Origin: an uncultured Clostridia bacterium | GTDB lineage: Bacteria > Bacillota > Clostridia > TANB77 > CAG-508 | Reading direction: 5' to 3' | Assembly (NCBI GenBank): GCA_934178475.1 | Contig: CAKPQH010000005.1 | Coordinates: 42,218 to 106,217 of the forward strand | Length of the DNA: 64,000 nt | Shown here: in pieces, positions 24,909-33,427 of the stretch | Layout: every line of letters starts with the position of its first letter | How positions within the stretch are numbered: the first letter of the stretch is position 1 | Program-made: the position numbers and the translations under genes | The notes under the pieces: generated by a model | Seen by the model: the letters and a program-made list of their open reading frames with translations, nothing else | Told to the model about the DNA's origin: nothing | Databases searched by the model: none

Positions 24909-26156
24909 AAGTTATAGTAATTGGCGGAGGACCTGCTGGAATGATGGCGGCAATATCTGCTGCTGAAGAAAAAAATGAAGTAATTTTAATTGAAAAAAAT
25001 AAGTCACTTGGTAAGAAGTTATTAATTACAGGAAAAGGAAGATGCAACATTACTTCTAGTGTGGATATGGAGGAGTTTATTAAAAATACTCCTAGAAACC
25101 GGAAGATTTTTATATAGTATTTATCAAGAATTTGACAATAAAGATATAATTGAATTTTTACATAAAGAAGGATTAGAAGTAAAAGAAGAAAGAGGAAATA
25201 GAATATTTCCAGTAACTGATAAATCTTTAGATGTTTTAGAGTGTTTTAAGAAAAGATTAAAAAAAATACAGGTGAAAATATTATTTGATACAAGAGTAAA
25301 TGAAATACTTGTAAATAATAATAGCACATATGGGGTTAGATTAGAAAATAAGGACATTCTAGAAGCGGATAAAGTAATTTTAGCAACAGGAGGAAAAAGT
25401 TATCCTATGACAGGGTCAACAGGTGATGGATATAAAATGTGTGAAAAGATTTCACATACGATTACAGATATAAAACCATCATTAATACCTCTTGTTATAT
25501 ATGAAAATGACATATGTAAAAATTTACAAGGACTAAGTTTGAAAAACGTTAAAATTATAATTGAAGACACAGAAAAAAATAAAAAAGTTTATGAAGATTT
25601 TGGCGAAATGCTATTTACTCATTTTGGAGTATCTGGTCCTATAATTTTAAGTAGTTCATGTATTTTAAACAGAATAAAAAATATTGACGAATTATTAAAA
25701 AATAAAAAAATAAAATTACATATAGATTTAAAACCAGCTTTAGTAAAAGAAAAACTAGAAGAAAGAATATTAAGAGATTTTGAAGAAAATAAAAACAAAG
25801 CATTTAAAAATAGTCTAGATAAATTATTACCGCAAAAACTTATAAATACAGTTATTGAACTTTCAAATATAAATCCAGACAAAAAAGTAAATGAAATAAC
25901 AAAAAAAGAAAGACAAAATTTAACTACATTATTAAAAGATTTATCATTTACTATAAAAGGATTTAGACCTATTGATGAAGCTATAATAACAAGTGGAGGA
26001 ATAAATATAAAAGAAATAAATCCTAAAACTATGGAATCTAAAATTGTAAAAAATTTATATTTCGCTGGAGAAATAATAGATGTAGATAGCTATACTGGAG
26101 GGTTTAATCTTCAAATTGCATATTCAACAGGGTATGTAGCAGGAAAAACAAAATAA
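24905..26156 (+). pseudogene. Flavoprotein of the BaiN/YhiN (HI0933) family, frameshifted
   Basis: The first frame (24905-25117) gives the FAD-binding N-terminus: MKVIVIGGGPAGMMAAISA, then GKGRCNITSS. It then shifts near 25099-25101, where AAACCGGAAG appears to carry one extra base. The second frame continues without loss: GRFLYSIYQEF, GNRIFPVTDKSLDVL, LATGGKSYPMTGSTGDGY and the C-terminal GEIIDVDSYTGGFNLQIA. The combined length of about 416 residues is normal for the family. It may be a recent inactivating mutation or a sequencing error; everything else looks intact. Confidence 0.85.
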
Positions 26157-26165
26157 ACAAGAAGC

Positions 26166-26194
26166 AAAAAAGTACTGATTTTCAGTATTTTTTT
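26166..26194 (+). terminator. Intrinsic terminator
   Basis: AAAAAAGTACTGA pairs with TCAGTATTTTTTT after the flavoprotein gene. Confidence 0.75.
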
Positions 26195-26335
26195 GTTTGT
26201 CGAAAAATAAATTTTATTGCGATGAAAAATGGAAAAAATTTCCAGAAAAATATAGACAAAAAATAAAAAAGGGTATAGAATACAAAATGAAAAAAGTTGC
26301 AACAAAAAAATAAGAAATTATAGGAGGCAAAAGAA

Positions 26336-26599
26336 ATGGAAATTTTAAAAATTTCATCAAAATCAAACCCAAATTCAGTAGCTGGAGCTATAGCAGGTTT
26401 GATAAAAGAATCACAAAAGGCAGAAATGCAAGCGATAGGAGCAGGAGCGTTAAATCAAGCCGTTAAAGCAGTAGCAATAGCAAGAGGATTTGTAGCACCA
26501 GCAGGAGTTGACCTAGTATGCATACCTGCATTTGCTGAGGTTGAAGTTGAAGGAGAAGACAGAACTGGAATAAAACTTATTGTAGAGTCTAGAAAATAA
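26336..26599 (+). CDS. spoVS: Stage V sporulation protein S
   Basis: An 87-residue Alba-like protein that matches SpoVS along its whole length (MEILKISSKSNPNSVAGAIA at the start and IKLIVESRK at the end). It is needed for spore coat assembly and release of an early sporulation block. TAGGAGGC precedes the ATG. It is monocistronic, with terminators on both sides. No convincing sigma-H promoter was seen. Confidence 0.95.
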   Translation: MEILKISSKSNPNSVAGAIAGLIKESQKAEMQAIGAGALNQAVKAVAIARGFVAPAGVDLVCIPAFAEVEVEGEDRTGIKLIVESRK

Positions 26600-26608
26600 T
26601 AAATGTAG

Positions 26609-26649
26609 ATAATGTTAGTTTCAAAATTTGAAATTAGCATTATTTTTTT
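26609..26649 (+). terminator. Intrinsic terminator of spoVS
   Basis: ATAATGTTAGTTTCAAA pairs with TTTGAAATTAGCATTAT, followed by TTTTTT. Confidence 0.8.
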
Positions 26650-26668
26650 CAAAAAAGCAATATAGATA

Positions 26669-26697
26669 TTGATAAAAAAATCTATTTTTGATATACT
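26669..26697 (+). promoter_or_regulatory. Promoter of the flippase operon
   Basis: TTGATA (26669-26674), 17 bp, TATACT (26692-26697). The leader is very short and resembles that of the asp23 operon. Confidence 0.65.
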
Positions 26698-26718
26698 TAT
26701 ACGCGTAAAGGAGAAAAA

Positions 26719-28164
26719 ATGTCAAAGAAAAGTATAACCAAAAATTATTTATATAATTTAACTTATCAAATTTTAATATTAATATTACCACTTGTAACAA
26801 CACCATACCTATCAAGAGTTTTAGGAGCTGAAGGTATTGGAATATACAGTTATACATATACAATTGTTACATATTTTGTTTTATTCGGCTCTTTAGGTAT
26901 TGCTCTTTATGGACAAAGAGAAATTGCATATGCACAAGATAACAAAGTACAAAGGAAAAAGGTATTTATTGAATTAGTTTTATTTAGATTTATAACGATG
27001 GCTGTTGCATTAGTAATTTATTACTCATTCTTTTTAAGAAAAGGAGAATATGCAGTATATTATAGAGTTTTATTATTTGAATTATTTGCAGGTGCATTCG
27101 ATATAAGTTGGTTCTTCCAAGGGATAGAAGAATTTAAAAAAACTGTAACAAGGAATATATTAGTAAGAGTAATTAGTGTAACTTTAATATTTATATTAGT
27201 AAAAACAAAAGAAGATTTAATAAAATATATGTATATATATTCAATTGCAGATTTTGTTGGAAATTTAACACTATGGTTTTATTTGCCAAAATATTTTAAA
27301 GGTGTTAAAATAAAAAACATCAATATATTAAAACAAATTCCTACTATAATCTTATTATTTATTCCTCAAATAGCAAATAAACTATATAACATGTTAGATA
27401 CTACAATGTTAGGAAAAATAATAGCAGACAAAACAGAAACAGGATACTATGAACAAAGTCAAAAAGTTATAAGATTACTTCTTACATTAGTTACATCACT
27501 TGGAACTGTTATGATACCAAGAATGGCAAATATGTTTGCAAATGGAGAAAAAGAAAAAATAAATGCATATATGAAAAAATCATTTAATTTTGTATTTTTA
27601 TTGAGTTTCCCAACGATATTAGGACTTATATGTGTATCCAAAGAATTTGTACCAATTTTCTTTGGAAAAGGATACCAAAAAGCATCAACATTAATTTGTA
27701 TAATAAGTCCAATTATATTGTTAATGGGTCTTGCAAACGTAGTTGGAACACAATATTTATTACCAACTAAAAGACAAAAAGAATATACTATATCTGTAGC
27801 AGTAGGGATTATTGTGAATTTTATTTTAAATTATATTTTAATAAAATTATATGCATCAATTGGAGCATGTATTGCAACAGTACTTTCAGAGCTAGCAGTA
27901 AATATAGTTCAATTCAATTATGTTAAAAAAGAGATAAATATAAAAGAAATGCTTAAATTAAGCTATAGATATATCTTTGCAGCAGTGATAATGTATGCAG
28001 TATGTATGTTAACAAAAATATTTATATCAACAGGAATGACATCAATTGTAGTTGAAGTTATTATAGGCGTTATAGTATATTTAGGAATTTTACTTGCTTT
28101 AAAAGATGAGTATTTATATATGATTATAAATAAGGTACGTAGTAAAATATTAGGAAGGGTGTAA
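26719..28164 (+). CDS. Polysaccharide flippase (MOP/Wzx family)
   Basis: A 481-residue protein with about 14 membrane helices. The N-terminal LYNLTYQILILILPLVTTPY and RVLGAEGIGIYSYTYTIV are typical of Wzx-type oligosaccharide flippases that move lipid-linked glycans across the membrane. AAAGGAG precedes the ATG. No glycosyltransferases are nearby, so the glycan is unknown. It is followed 2 bp later by pth, probably in one transcript. Confidence 0.88.
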   Translation: MSKKSITKNYLYNLTYQILILILPLVTTPYLSRVLGAEGIGIYSYTYTIVTYFVLFGSLGIALYGQREIAYAQDNKVQRKKVFIELVLFRFITMAVALVIYYSFFLRKGEYAVYYRVLLFELFAGAFDISWFFQGIEEFKKTVTRNILVRVISVTLIFILVKTKEDLIKYMYIYSIADFVGNLTLWFYLPKYFKGVKIKNINILKQIPTIILLFIPQIANKLYNMLDTTMLGKIIADKTETGYYEQSQKVIRLLLTLVTSLGTVMIPRMANMFANGEKEKINAYMKKSFNFVFLLSFPTILGLICVSKEFVPIFFGKGYQKASTLICIISPIILLMGLANVVGTQYLLPTKRQKEYTISVAVGIIVNFILNYILIKLYASIGACIATVLSELAVNIVQFNYVKKEINIKEMLKLSYRYIFAAVIMYAVCMLTKIFISTGMTSIVVEVIIGVIVYLGILLALKDEYLYMIINKVRSKILGRV

Positions 28165-28166
28165 AA

Positions 28167-28724
28167 ATGTATTTAATAGTAGGACTTGGAAATCCAGAAC
28201 CAGAATATAGTAATACAAGACATAATATGGGATTTGATGTTGTTAATAAATTAGCAGAAGATTACAATATAGATGTTAACAAAAATGGATTCAAATCAAT
28301 ATATGGACAAGGAAAAATAGAAAATGAAAAAGTATTACTTTGTAAACCGCAAACATTTATGAATTTAAGTGGAGAAGCACTTATAGAAATTATAAAATTT
28401 TATAAAATAAAGCAAGAAGAACTAATAGTAATTTATGATGATATAGATATTGAACCAGGAGAAGTAAGAGTAAAGGCAAAAGGAAGTGCAGGAACTCATA
28501 ATGGTATGAAATCTGTAGTTAAACTTTTAGGAACAGAAGATTTTATAAGAGTAAGAGTAGGAACAGGTAAACCAGAGTATAGTAATGATTTAATAAATCA
28601 TGTTTTAAAGAAACTTTCAAAAGAAGAAAGAGAAGAACTAAATAAAGGAATTAAAATTGGAGAAAAAGCTGTAGTAGAAATTATAAAAAATGGCGTAAAT
28701 AAAGCTATGAATGAAATAAATTAA
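28167..28724 (+). CDS. pth: Peptidyl-tRNA hydrolase
   Basis: A 185-residue protein that recycles peptidyl-tRNA. Asn9 in GLGNP and catalytic His19 in NTRHNMGFDVV are present, as are KPQTFMNLSGEA, IYDDIDIEPG and GSAGTHNGMKS. AGGAAGGGTG precedes the ATG. Length is normal. Confidence 0.96.
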   Translation: MYLIVGLGNPEPEYSNTRHNMGFDVVNKLAEDYNIDVNKNGFKSIYGQGKIENEKVLLCKPQTFMNLSGEALIEIIKFYKIKQEELIVIYDDIDIEPGEVRVKAKGSAGTHNGMKSVVKLLGTEDFIRVRVGTGKPEYSNDLINHVLKKLSKEEREELNKGIKIGEKAVVEIIKNGVNKAMNEIN

Positions 28725-28748
28725 AGACAATTGAAAGGAAAAATAAAA

Positions 28749-29939
28749 ATGTTAGAACTGATAATAGACCAAAATAATGATATGGAAACAATATGCTTAG
28801 TTGAAAATGGTAAACTTATAGAGAGATATCAGAACAACGAAGAAAGTAAAAAAAATAGATTAGAAGGAAATATATATGTTGCTAAAGTAGCAGATATAAT
28901 TCCTGGAATGCAATCTGCATTTCTAGATTTTGGAGTTGGAAAAAAAGGATTTATTCACTTAAAAGATACAATCCCACAATTAGATGAGAAAAAAGAAAAA
29001 ATAGATGAAAATTTAAATATAAAAGATATATTAAAACAAAATCAAATGTTATTAGTGCAAGTAAAAAAGGATAGTAATGATAAAAAAGGCGCAAGACTTT
29101 CTACACATATAAGCATTACAAACAAATATATAGTTTACATGCCTAATACCAACTTTATAACAATTTCTCAAAAAATAGAAGATCAAGAAAAAAAGAAAGA
29201 ACTAATAAATATTGTTGAAAAAAGTATATCAAAAGGTAATGGAGCAATAATAAGAACATCAGCAATAGGTGCTTCTGAAGAAGAAATTATTGAAGATATA
29301 AAAAAAGCTGAAATAAAATGGAATGATATATTAAAAAAATTTAATAATAAAAAAATGAATACTCCAAGATTAATTAAAGAGAGTGAAAACATAATAGAAA
29401 AAATCATAACAGATTTAACAAACAAAAACTTAGAAAAAATTACGACTAATAGTAGCTCTGAATATAATAAAATAAAAAGCATTTTAGAAGAAGATAATAG
29501 TAAAATAAACATTATATTATCAAAAGAAAAAGATTTACTTCAAATGTATGATATAAATACTCAAATTGAAAAAAGTGAAAATAGGAAAATATGGCTTAAC
29601 TGTGGAGGATTTATAACAATTGATAAAACAGAAGCTCTAACAGCTATAGATGTAAATACAGGTAAATATACAGGAAAAAAAGATTTAGAAACTACAATCT
29701 TTAAAGTAAATAAAGAAGCTACAATGGAAATTGCAAAACAATTAAGACTACGAGATGTCGGTGGAATTATAATCATAGATTATATTGATATGCATAATGA
29801 AGAAAACAAAAATAAAATAGAAGATTTATTAAAACAAACATTAAAAGAAGATCGAGCAAAAACACAAGTAGAAGGATTTACAAGACTTAATTTAATGGAG
29901 TTAACAAGAAAACACATATGTAGTCATTTAGACGAATAA
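28749..29939 (+). CDS. rng: Ribonuclease E/G family protein lacking the C-terminal zinc link
   Basis: A 396-residue protein, start ATG 28749 behind AAAGGA. The S1-like N-terminal domain (NIYVAKVADIIPGMQSAFLD) and the catalytic core are present. The two metal-binding Asp residues are in LTAIDVNTGKYTG (about 301) and IIIIDYIDM (about 344), close to the 303/346 spacing of E. coli RNase E. It ends at LTRKHICSHLDE, just before the position of the CPxC zinc link and the small domain, so it is shorter than usual (family about 450-490). It may still be active as a different oligomer. Confidence 0.85.
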   Translation: MLELIIDQNNDMETICLVENGKLIERYQNNEESKKNRLEGNIYVAKVADIIPGMQSAFLDFGVGKKGFIHLKDTIPQLDEKKEKIDENLNIKDILKQNQMLLVQVKKDSNDKKGARLSTHISITNKYIVYMPNTNFITISQKIEDQEKKKELINIVEKSISKGNGAIIRTSAIGASEEEIIEDIKKAEIKWNDILKKFNNKKMNTPRLIKESENIIEKIITDLTNKNLEKITTNSSSEYNKIKSILEEDNSKINIILSKEKDLLQMYDINTQIEKSENRKIWLNCGGFITIDKTEALTAIDVNTGKYTGKKDLETTIFKVNKEATMEIAKQLRLRDVGGIIIIDYIDMHNEENKNKIEDLLKQTLKEDRAKTQVEGFTRLNLMELTRKHICSHLDE

Positions 29940-29969
29940 AAAAATTCAGCTTAAATTGCTGGATTTTTT
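29940..29969 (+). terminator. Intrinsic terminator
   Basis: AAAAATTCAGC pairs with GCTGGATTTTTT after the rng gene. Confidence 0.8.
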
Positions 29970-29997
29970 GTTTTATAGAAGTAATTATAAATAAAAG

Positions 29998-30025
29998 TGA
30001 AACCTTTTTTAAAATTTTATCAATA
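29998..30025 (+). promoter_or_regulatory. Possible ECF-type promoter
   Basis: GTGAAACCTTTTTT (TGAAAC at 29998-30003) resembles the -35 element of ECF sigma promoters. A poorer -10 candidate (ATCAATA) follows about 16 bp downstream. It lies directly upstream of the ECF sigma gene, which would fit autoregulation. Confidence 0.4.
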
Positions 30026-30074
30026 TATAAATGTAAGATGTCTTAATAAAAAATAAAAGGAGTTTAGATCTAAA

Positions 30075-30626
30075 TTGAACAATAGAAATATAATAAAAAA
30101 TTATAAAAATAATAACATATTAGATTTAGAAAAAGTGATAGAGGATTATAGTGGGTATGTATATAAAATACTTCAGAATATGTCATATAAGAATTTTTCG
30201 AAAGAAGATACTGAAGAAATTGTATCTGATACATTTTTTATTTTATGGAAAAACAGAGAAAAACTAGATGATGATAAAAAAATGAGTTCATACATAGCTG
30301 GAATTGTAAAAAATCTAATTAAAGAAAAATCAAGAATAATAAATATAAATTTTGATATATCAGATTACGAAAATACAATTGAAGACATAAAGAAACTAGA
30401 TATGATATATGAAGAAAGAGAAAAAACATATATTATAGAAAACTGTGTAAAGAAAATGAAAGAAGAAGATATATTAATTTTTAAATTATATTATTATTCG
30501 TCAAGAAAAATAAAAGAAATAGCTGATATACTAAATATTTCTGAATTTAAAGTTAAAACAAGATTATTTAGAATCAGAAAGAAGATAAAAAAAGATTTAG
30601 AGAAAGGAGGATATAGTAATGAATAA
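30075..30626 (+). CDS. ECF-type RNA polymerase sigma factor
   Basis: A 183-residue sigma-70 family protein with region 2 (SKEDTEEIVSDTFFILWKNR) and region 4 (RKIKEIADILNISEFKVKTR). A TTG start at 30075 follows AAAAGGAG. It overlaps the next gene by 8 bp. That gene encodes a membrane DUF4179 protein, the usual anti-sigma partner for this ECF group. Confidence 0.85.
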   Translation: MNNRNIIKNYKNNNILDLEKVIEDYSGYVYKILQNMSYKNFSKEDTEEIVSDTFFILWKNREKLDDDKKMSSYIAGIVKNLIKEKSRIININFDISDYENTIEDIKKLDMIYEEREKTYIIENCVKKMKEEDILIFKLYYYSSRKIKEIADILNISEFKVKTRLFRIRKKIKKDLEKGGYSNE

Positions 30627-31719
30627 AGATAATAAAAAAATATTAGATGATGTTAAACTAAAGATTTCTATATCTAACTTTCAAGAAAAGGAGAGTTATA
30701 TGGAAAAGAAAAATACAAAAAATGTATTAAAAAAATCATTAATAGCTGGAATTATAATTGTCTCTACAACAGGTGTAGTTTTCGCAAGAGATATAGGAGA
30801 ATTTATAAAAAATAAATTTGGAAATAATGCAAGCGATGGTGTAGAAAGCGCTGTACAACAGGGATATATTTCAGATGTTAAAACAGAATATCAAGACGCA
30901 GACGGAATAGAAGTTAAAGTAGATTCTTTTGTAATGGACGATTTTAATTTTGCTATGAATTTCAAAATTACAGTAAATGAAAAATATAATATCGAAAACT
31001 TTAAAAGTGTTGCATTAGAAGACTTAAGAATAACAGACGAAACTGGAAAAGTAGTATTTGTTACGCATGAAGCTGATGAAGGAAAAGATAAACCTGAATA
31101 TTGGGGTGCATATAGCATGGGGACTATAGAAAAAAATGAGAATGAGATTATATTAGCTTTAACGGCGACGGGAAATCCAGAAGCTTTCCCAAGAAGTAAA
31201 AAATTAAATGTAAAATTTTCCAAACTTAGTACAAAAGTATGTGACGAAAGATATGGCGAAAATAAAACTTATGTTGGAAATTGGAATTTTGACATAGATG
31301 TTCCAGCAGAATTTTACAATAGAGAAACAATTATATATAGAGCAACAAAATGTAATGAAGAAAGTATAGATTTAACAAAAATACAAGTAAAATTATCTAA
31401 AACAGCTCTTAAAATATCTATACCAGAAATTAATTCAGACAATATAGATTATGAATTATTACATACAAGTACACCAAAAAGTATTTTCGATAAAATTGCA
31501 ATACAAAAGGAATATGTGGAAACATCAGATGGAAAAAAATTTGAACCTGCAAGAAGAAGCGATGGAGACGGAGGATATGGTGTACCAGCAGGAGAAAATA
31601 AAATCATTAATTATTATCAAACATTTAATTTAACATCATATGATGCAACAGACGTACTTAAAATTCATATGACTACAAATAAAGGAACAGAGATAATAAT
31701 TGAGTTAGAAAGAAAATAA
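30619..31719 (+). CDS. DUF4179 membrane protein, probable anti-sigma factor
   Basis: A 366-residue protein with a short cytoplasmic N-terminus (about 1-36), one membrane helix (LIAGIIIVSTTGVVFA, about 39-55), and a large extracytoplasmic DUF4179-type domain beginning after DIGEFIKNKFG. DUF4179 proteins pair with ECF sigma factors and are thought to hold them at the membrane until an envelope signal arrives. AAAGGAGG lies before the ATG, inside the sigma gene. The signal is unknown. Confidence 0.82.
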   Translation: MNKDNKKILDDVKLKISISNFQEKESYMEKKNTKNVLKKSLIAGIIIVSTTGVVFARDIGEFIKNKFGNNASDGVESAVQQGYISDVKTEYQDADGIEVKVDSFVMDDFNFAMNFKITVNEKYNIENFKSVALEDLRITDETGKVVFVTHEADEGKDKPEYWGAYSMGTIEKNENEIILALTATGNPEAFPRSKKLNVKFSKLSTKVCDERYGENKTYVGNWNFDIDVPAEFYNRETIIYRATKCNEESIDLTKIQVKLSKTALKISIPEINSDNIDYELLHTSTPKSIFDKIAIQKEYVETSDGKKFEPARRSDGDGGYGVPAGENKIINYYQTFNLTSYDATDVLKIHMTTNKGTEIIIELERK

Positions 31720-31761
31720 TATTATAAGAATAGAAATGTTTTAGTAAAATTTAGATAAATT

Positions 31762-31803
31762 AAAAGACTATAGCTAAGAAAAATTACTAGTTATAGTCTT
31801 TTT
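31762..31803. terminator. Bidirectional terminator
   Basis: AAAAGACTATAGCT pairs with AGTTATAGTCTTTTT. It serves the DUF4179 gene and the minus-strand remnants that converge on it. Confidence 0.78.
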
Positions 31804-32135
31804 AGTACCAATAGGATAATTTTAAGAATGAGTTAACTAATTTTAATTGTTCCTCTATATCCTCTTTTTTGGATACATTGTATTTTACGGGCTTAATATC
31901 TCTTGAAGATAAGGTCCACAAGAAAGCTTTAAACTTTGGAAATATATTTATATTTTTTCATAAAATATAATAAATCTGAAAGCTGTTTGTATAGTTTGCT
32001 ATTTTTATTCTTTTCATATTGATATTTATTAATATCGCAAATTAATTCCAATGGTTTAGATATTTCTAGTCTATAGTTATCATCAGGAAATGTTTCTATA
32101 TAATTTTTATAACTTTCACAAAAAATTCTATACAT
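31802..32135 (-). pseudogene. Partner gene of the DUF6036 nucleotidyltransferase, frameshifted
   Basis: From ATG 32135 the minus frame encodes MYRIFCESYKNYIETF through YFMKKYKYISKV (68 residues) and stops at 31929. In a different frame the coding pattern continues with FPKFKAFLWTLSSRDIKPV, then KKEDIEEQLKLVNSFLK, and ends at TAA 31802-31804. A single-base change near 31930-31945 would join them into a protein of about 110 residues. It starts 8 bp inside the end of the nucleotidyltransferase remnant. The family is unrecognised. Confidence 0.55.
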
Positions 32136-32554
32136 TATATTTCTCCCTAAAAATTTTTAAGTTTTTTATAAATTCATCTTTTTTACTTTGAAATAAATCA
32201 TTTCTTTGTAAAATTTCTTCAATAATATAATTAAGAGTTTCTTTGTTGCAAGTAGGAATAATTATTAATATATTTAAAATCACTAAGTTTTATTGCTCTA
32301 TCTTTATATGTTGGAGAAAGTAATGTACTTTCATATTCTAACATGTCATAATCTCTAAGTAAAGCAAATGCCTTTCCATATTTTGAAGGATATCCTAAAT
32401 CTACAAAATCAATATCCATAGTTGCTCTTGTTGTATATTCTCCCAATATGCAAGCCCCTCCTCCAATAATATATATATCAAACGGATCTAATTTAAATAA
32501 TTTTGCAACAACTTCCATTTCATGTAATATTTCAATTAAATTATCTTTAACCAT
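32128..32554 (-). pseudogene. DUF6036-type nucleotidyltransferase remnant
   Basis: The N-terminus (107 residues in frame from 32554, AAGGAG site upstream) has the nucleotidyltransferase strand IIGGGACILGEYTTRATMD followed by IDFVD, matching DUF6036-like proteins related to abortive-infection antitoxins. After SDFKYINNY the frame breaks. A second frame supplies a C-terminal end, ETLNYIIEEILQRNDLFQ, then FIKNLKIFREKYNV and stop 32128-32130. The middle of a normal protein of about 180-190 residues seems deleted. With its downstream partner it looks like a decayed two-gene module. Confidence 0.6.
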
Positions 32555-32659
32555 AAAAACTCCTTTTATTCTTTATGCAGTTATTTTATACTATTTTTTT
32601 ATTTTATCAATATTTATTAAAATTAATCTAAAATAATATTAAAAAACATTAATAAATTA

Positions 32660-32688
32660 TTGACAAACAATAATAAATAATATAAAAT
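32660..32688 (+). promoter_or_regulatory. Putative sigma-A promoter
   Basis: TTGACA (32660-32665), 17 bp, TAAAAT (32683-32688), 33 bp before the DUF2975 gene. Confidence 0.6.
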
Positions 32689-32720
32689 GCTTTTGAAATA
32701 AAAAATATGGAGGTATTTTT

Positions 32721-33197
32721 ATGAAATCAATTAAAGTTAATGGAGAGAATGGATTAGGAAGCTTATTAAAAATTTTTTTACAAATATGTTTTGCTTTAGG
32801 GATAATTATTATAATTATTTTACCATTTGCACTTAAAAAACTAAATATAGACATTAAGATAAGTGTAGCAATAATATATCCTAATGGTACAATTTTACTT
32901 TTAATAATGCATGAATTTATAAAATTATTTAAATCATTAAAAAATAATAATCCATTTTGTGATGAAAATGTAAAAACACTAAAAACAACAGGTAGAATAT
33001 CATTTATAGGTGCATTAATTTGGTGTATAGATTTAATAATATATGTTTTATGTGCAAAAGACAAAAATATTGTAACTATACTTACTTTTACATTTATGAC
33101 TATATTATTTATAGGAGTTTTTGTAGCATTATACATATTATCAGAGCTCTTTAAAGAAGCGGTAGATTACAAGAAAGAAAATGAATTAACAATTTAA
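32721..33197 (+). CDS. DUF2975 membrane protein
   Basis: A 158-residue protein with four membrane helices. The family pattern includes a cytoplasmic loop NNNPFCDENVKTLKTTGRIS (a PFxxxNVxxLxxIG-like motif). DUF2975 genes are almost always followed by a small Cro/C1-type regulator, as here, 11 bp downstream. TATGGAGG precedes the ATG. The biochemical role is unknown. Confidence 0.85.
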   Translation: MKSIKVNGENGLGSLLKIFLQICFALGIIIIIILPFALKKLNIDIKISVAIIYPNGTILLLIMHEFIKLFKSLKNNNPFCDENVKTLKTTGRISFIGALIWCIDLIIYVLCAKDKNIVTILTFTFMTILFIGVFVALYILSELFKEAVDYKKENELTI

Positions 33198-33208
33198 GGA
33201 GGATTTTT

Positions 33209-33427
33209 ATGATAATAGTAAATTTAGATGTAATTATGGCTAAAAGAAAAATATCATCAACAGAATTAGCAGAAAAAATAGACATAACTCCTGCAAACTT
33301 ATCTATATTAAAGACTAACAAGGGAAAAGCAATCAGATTTTCAACACTAGATAAAATTTGTAAGATTTTAGATTGTACACCTGGAGATATTTTAGAATAT
33401 AAAGAAGGAGAAGAAAGTTATGAGTAA
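33209..33427 (+). CDS. Cro/C1-type HTH regulator (YozG-like)
   Basis: A 72-residue protein that is nearly all helix-turn-helix: ISSTELAEKIDITPANLSIL, then KICKILDCTPGDILEY. This is the YozG-type partner of DUF2975 proteins. TTAAGGAGG precedes the ATG. It overlaps the following DUF4173 gene by 8 bp, so all are likely one transcript and may be autoregulated. Confidence 0.88.
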   Translation: MIIVNLDVIMAKRKISSTELAEKIDITPANLSILKTNKGKAIRFSTLDKICKILDCTPGDILEYKEGEESYE

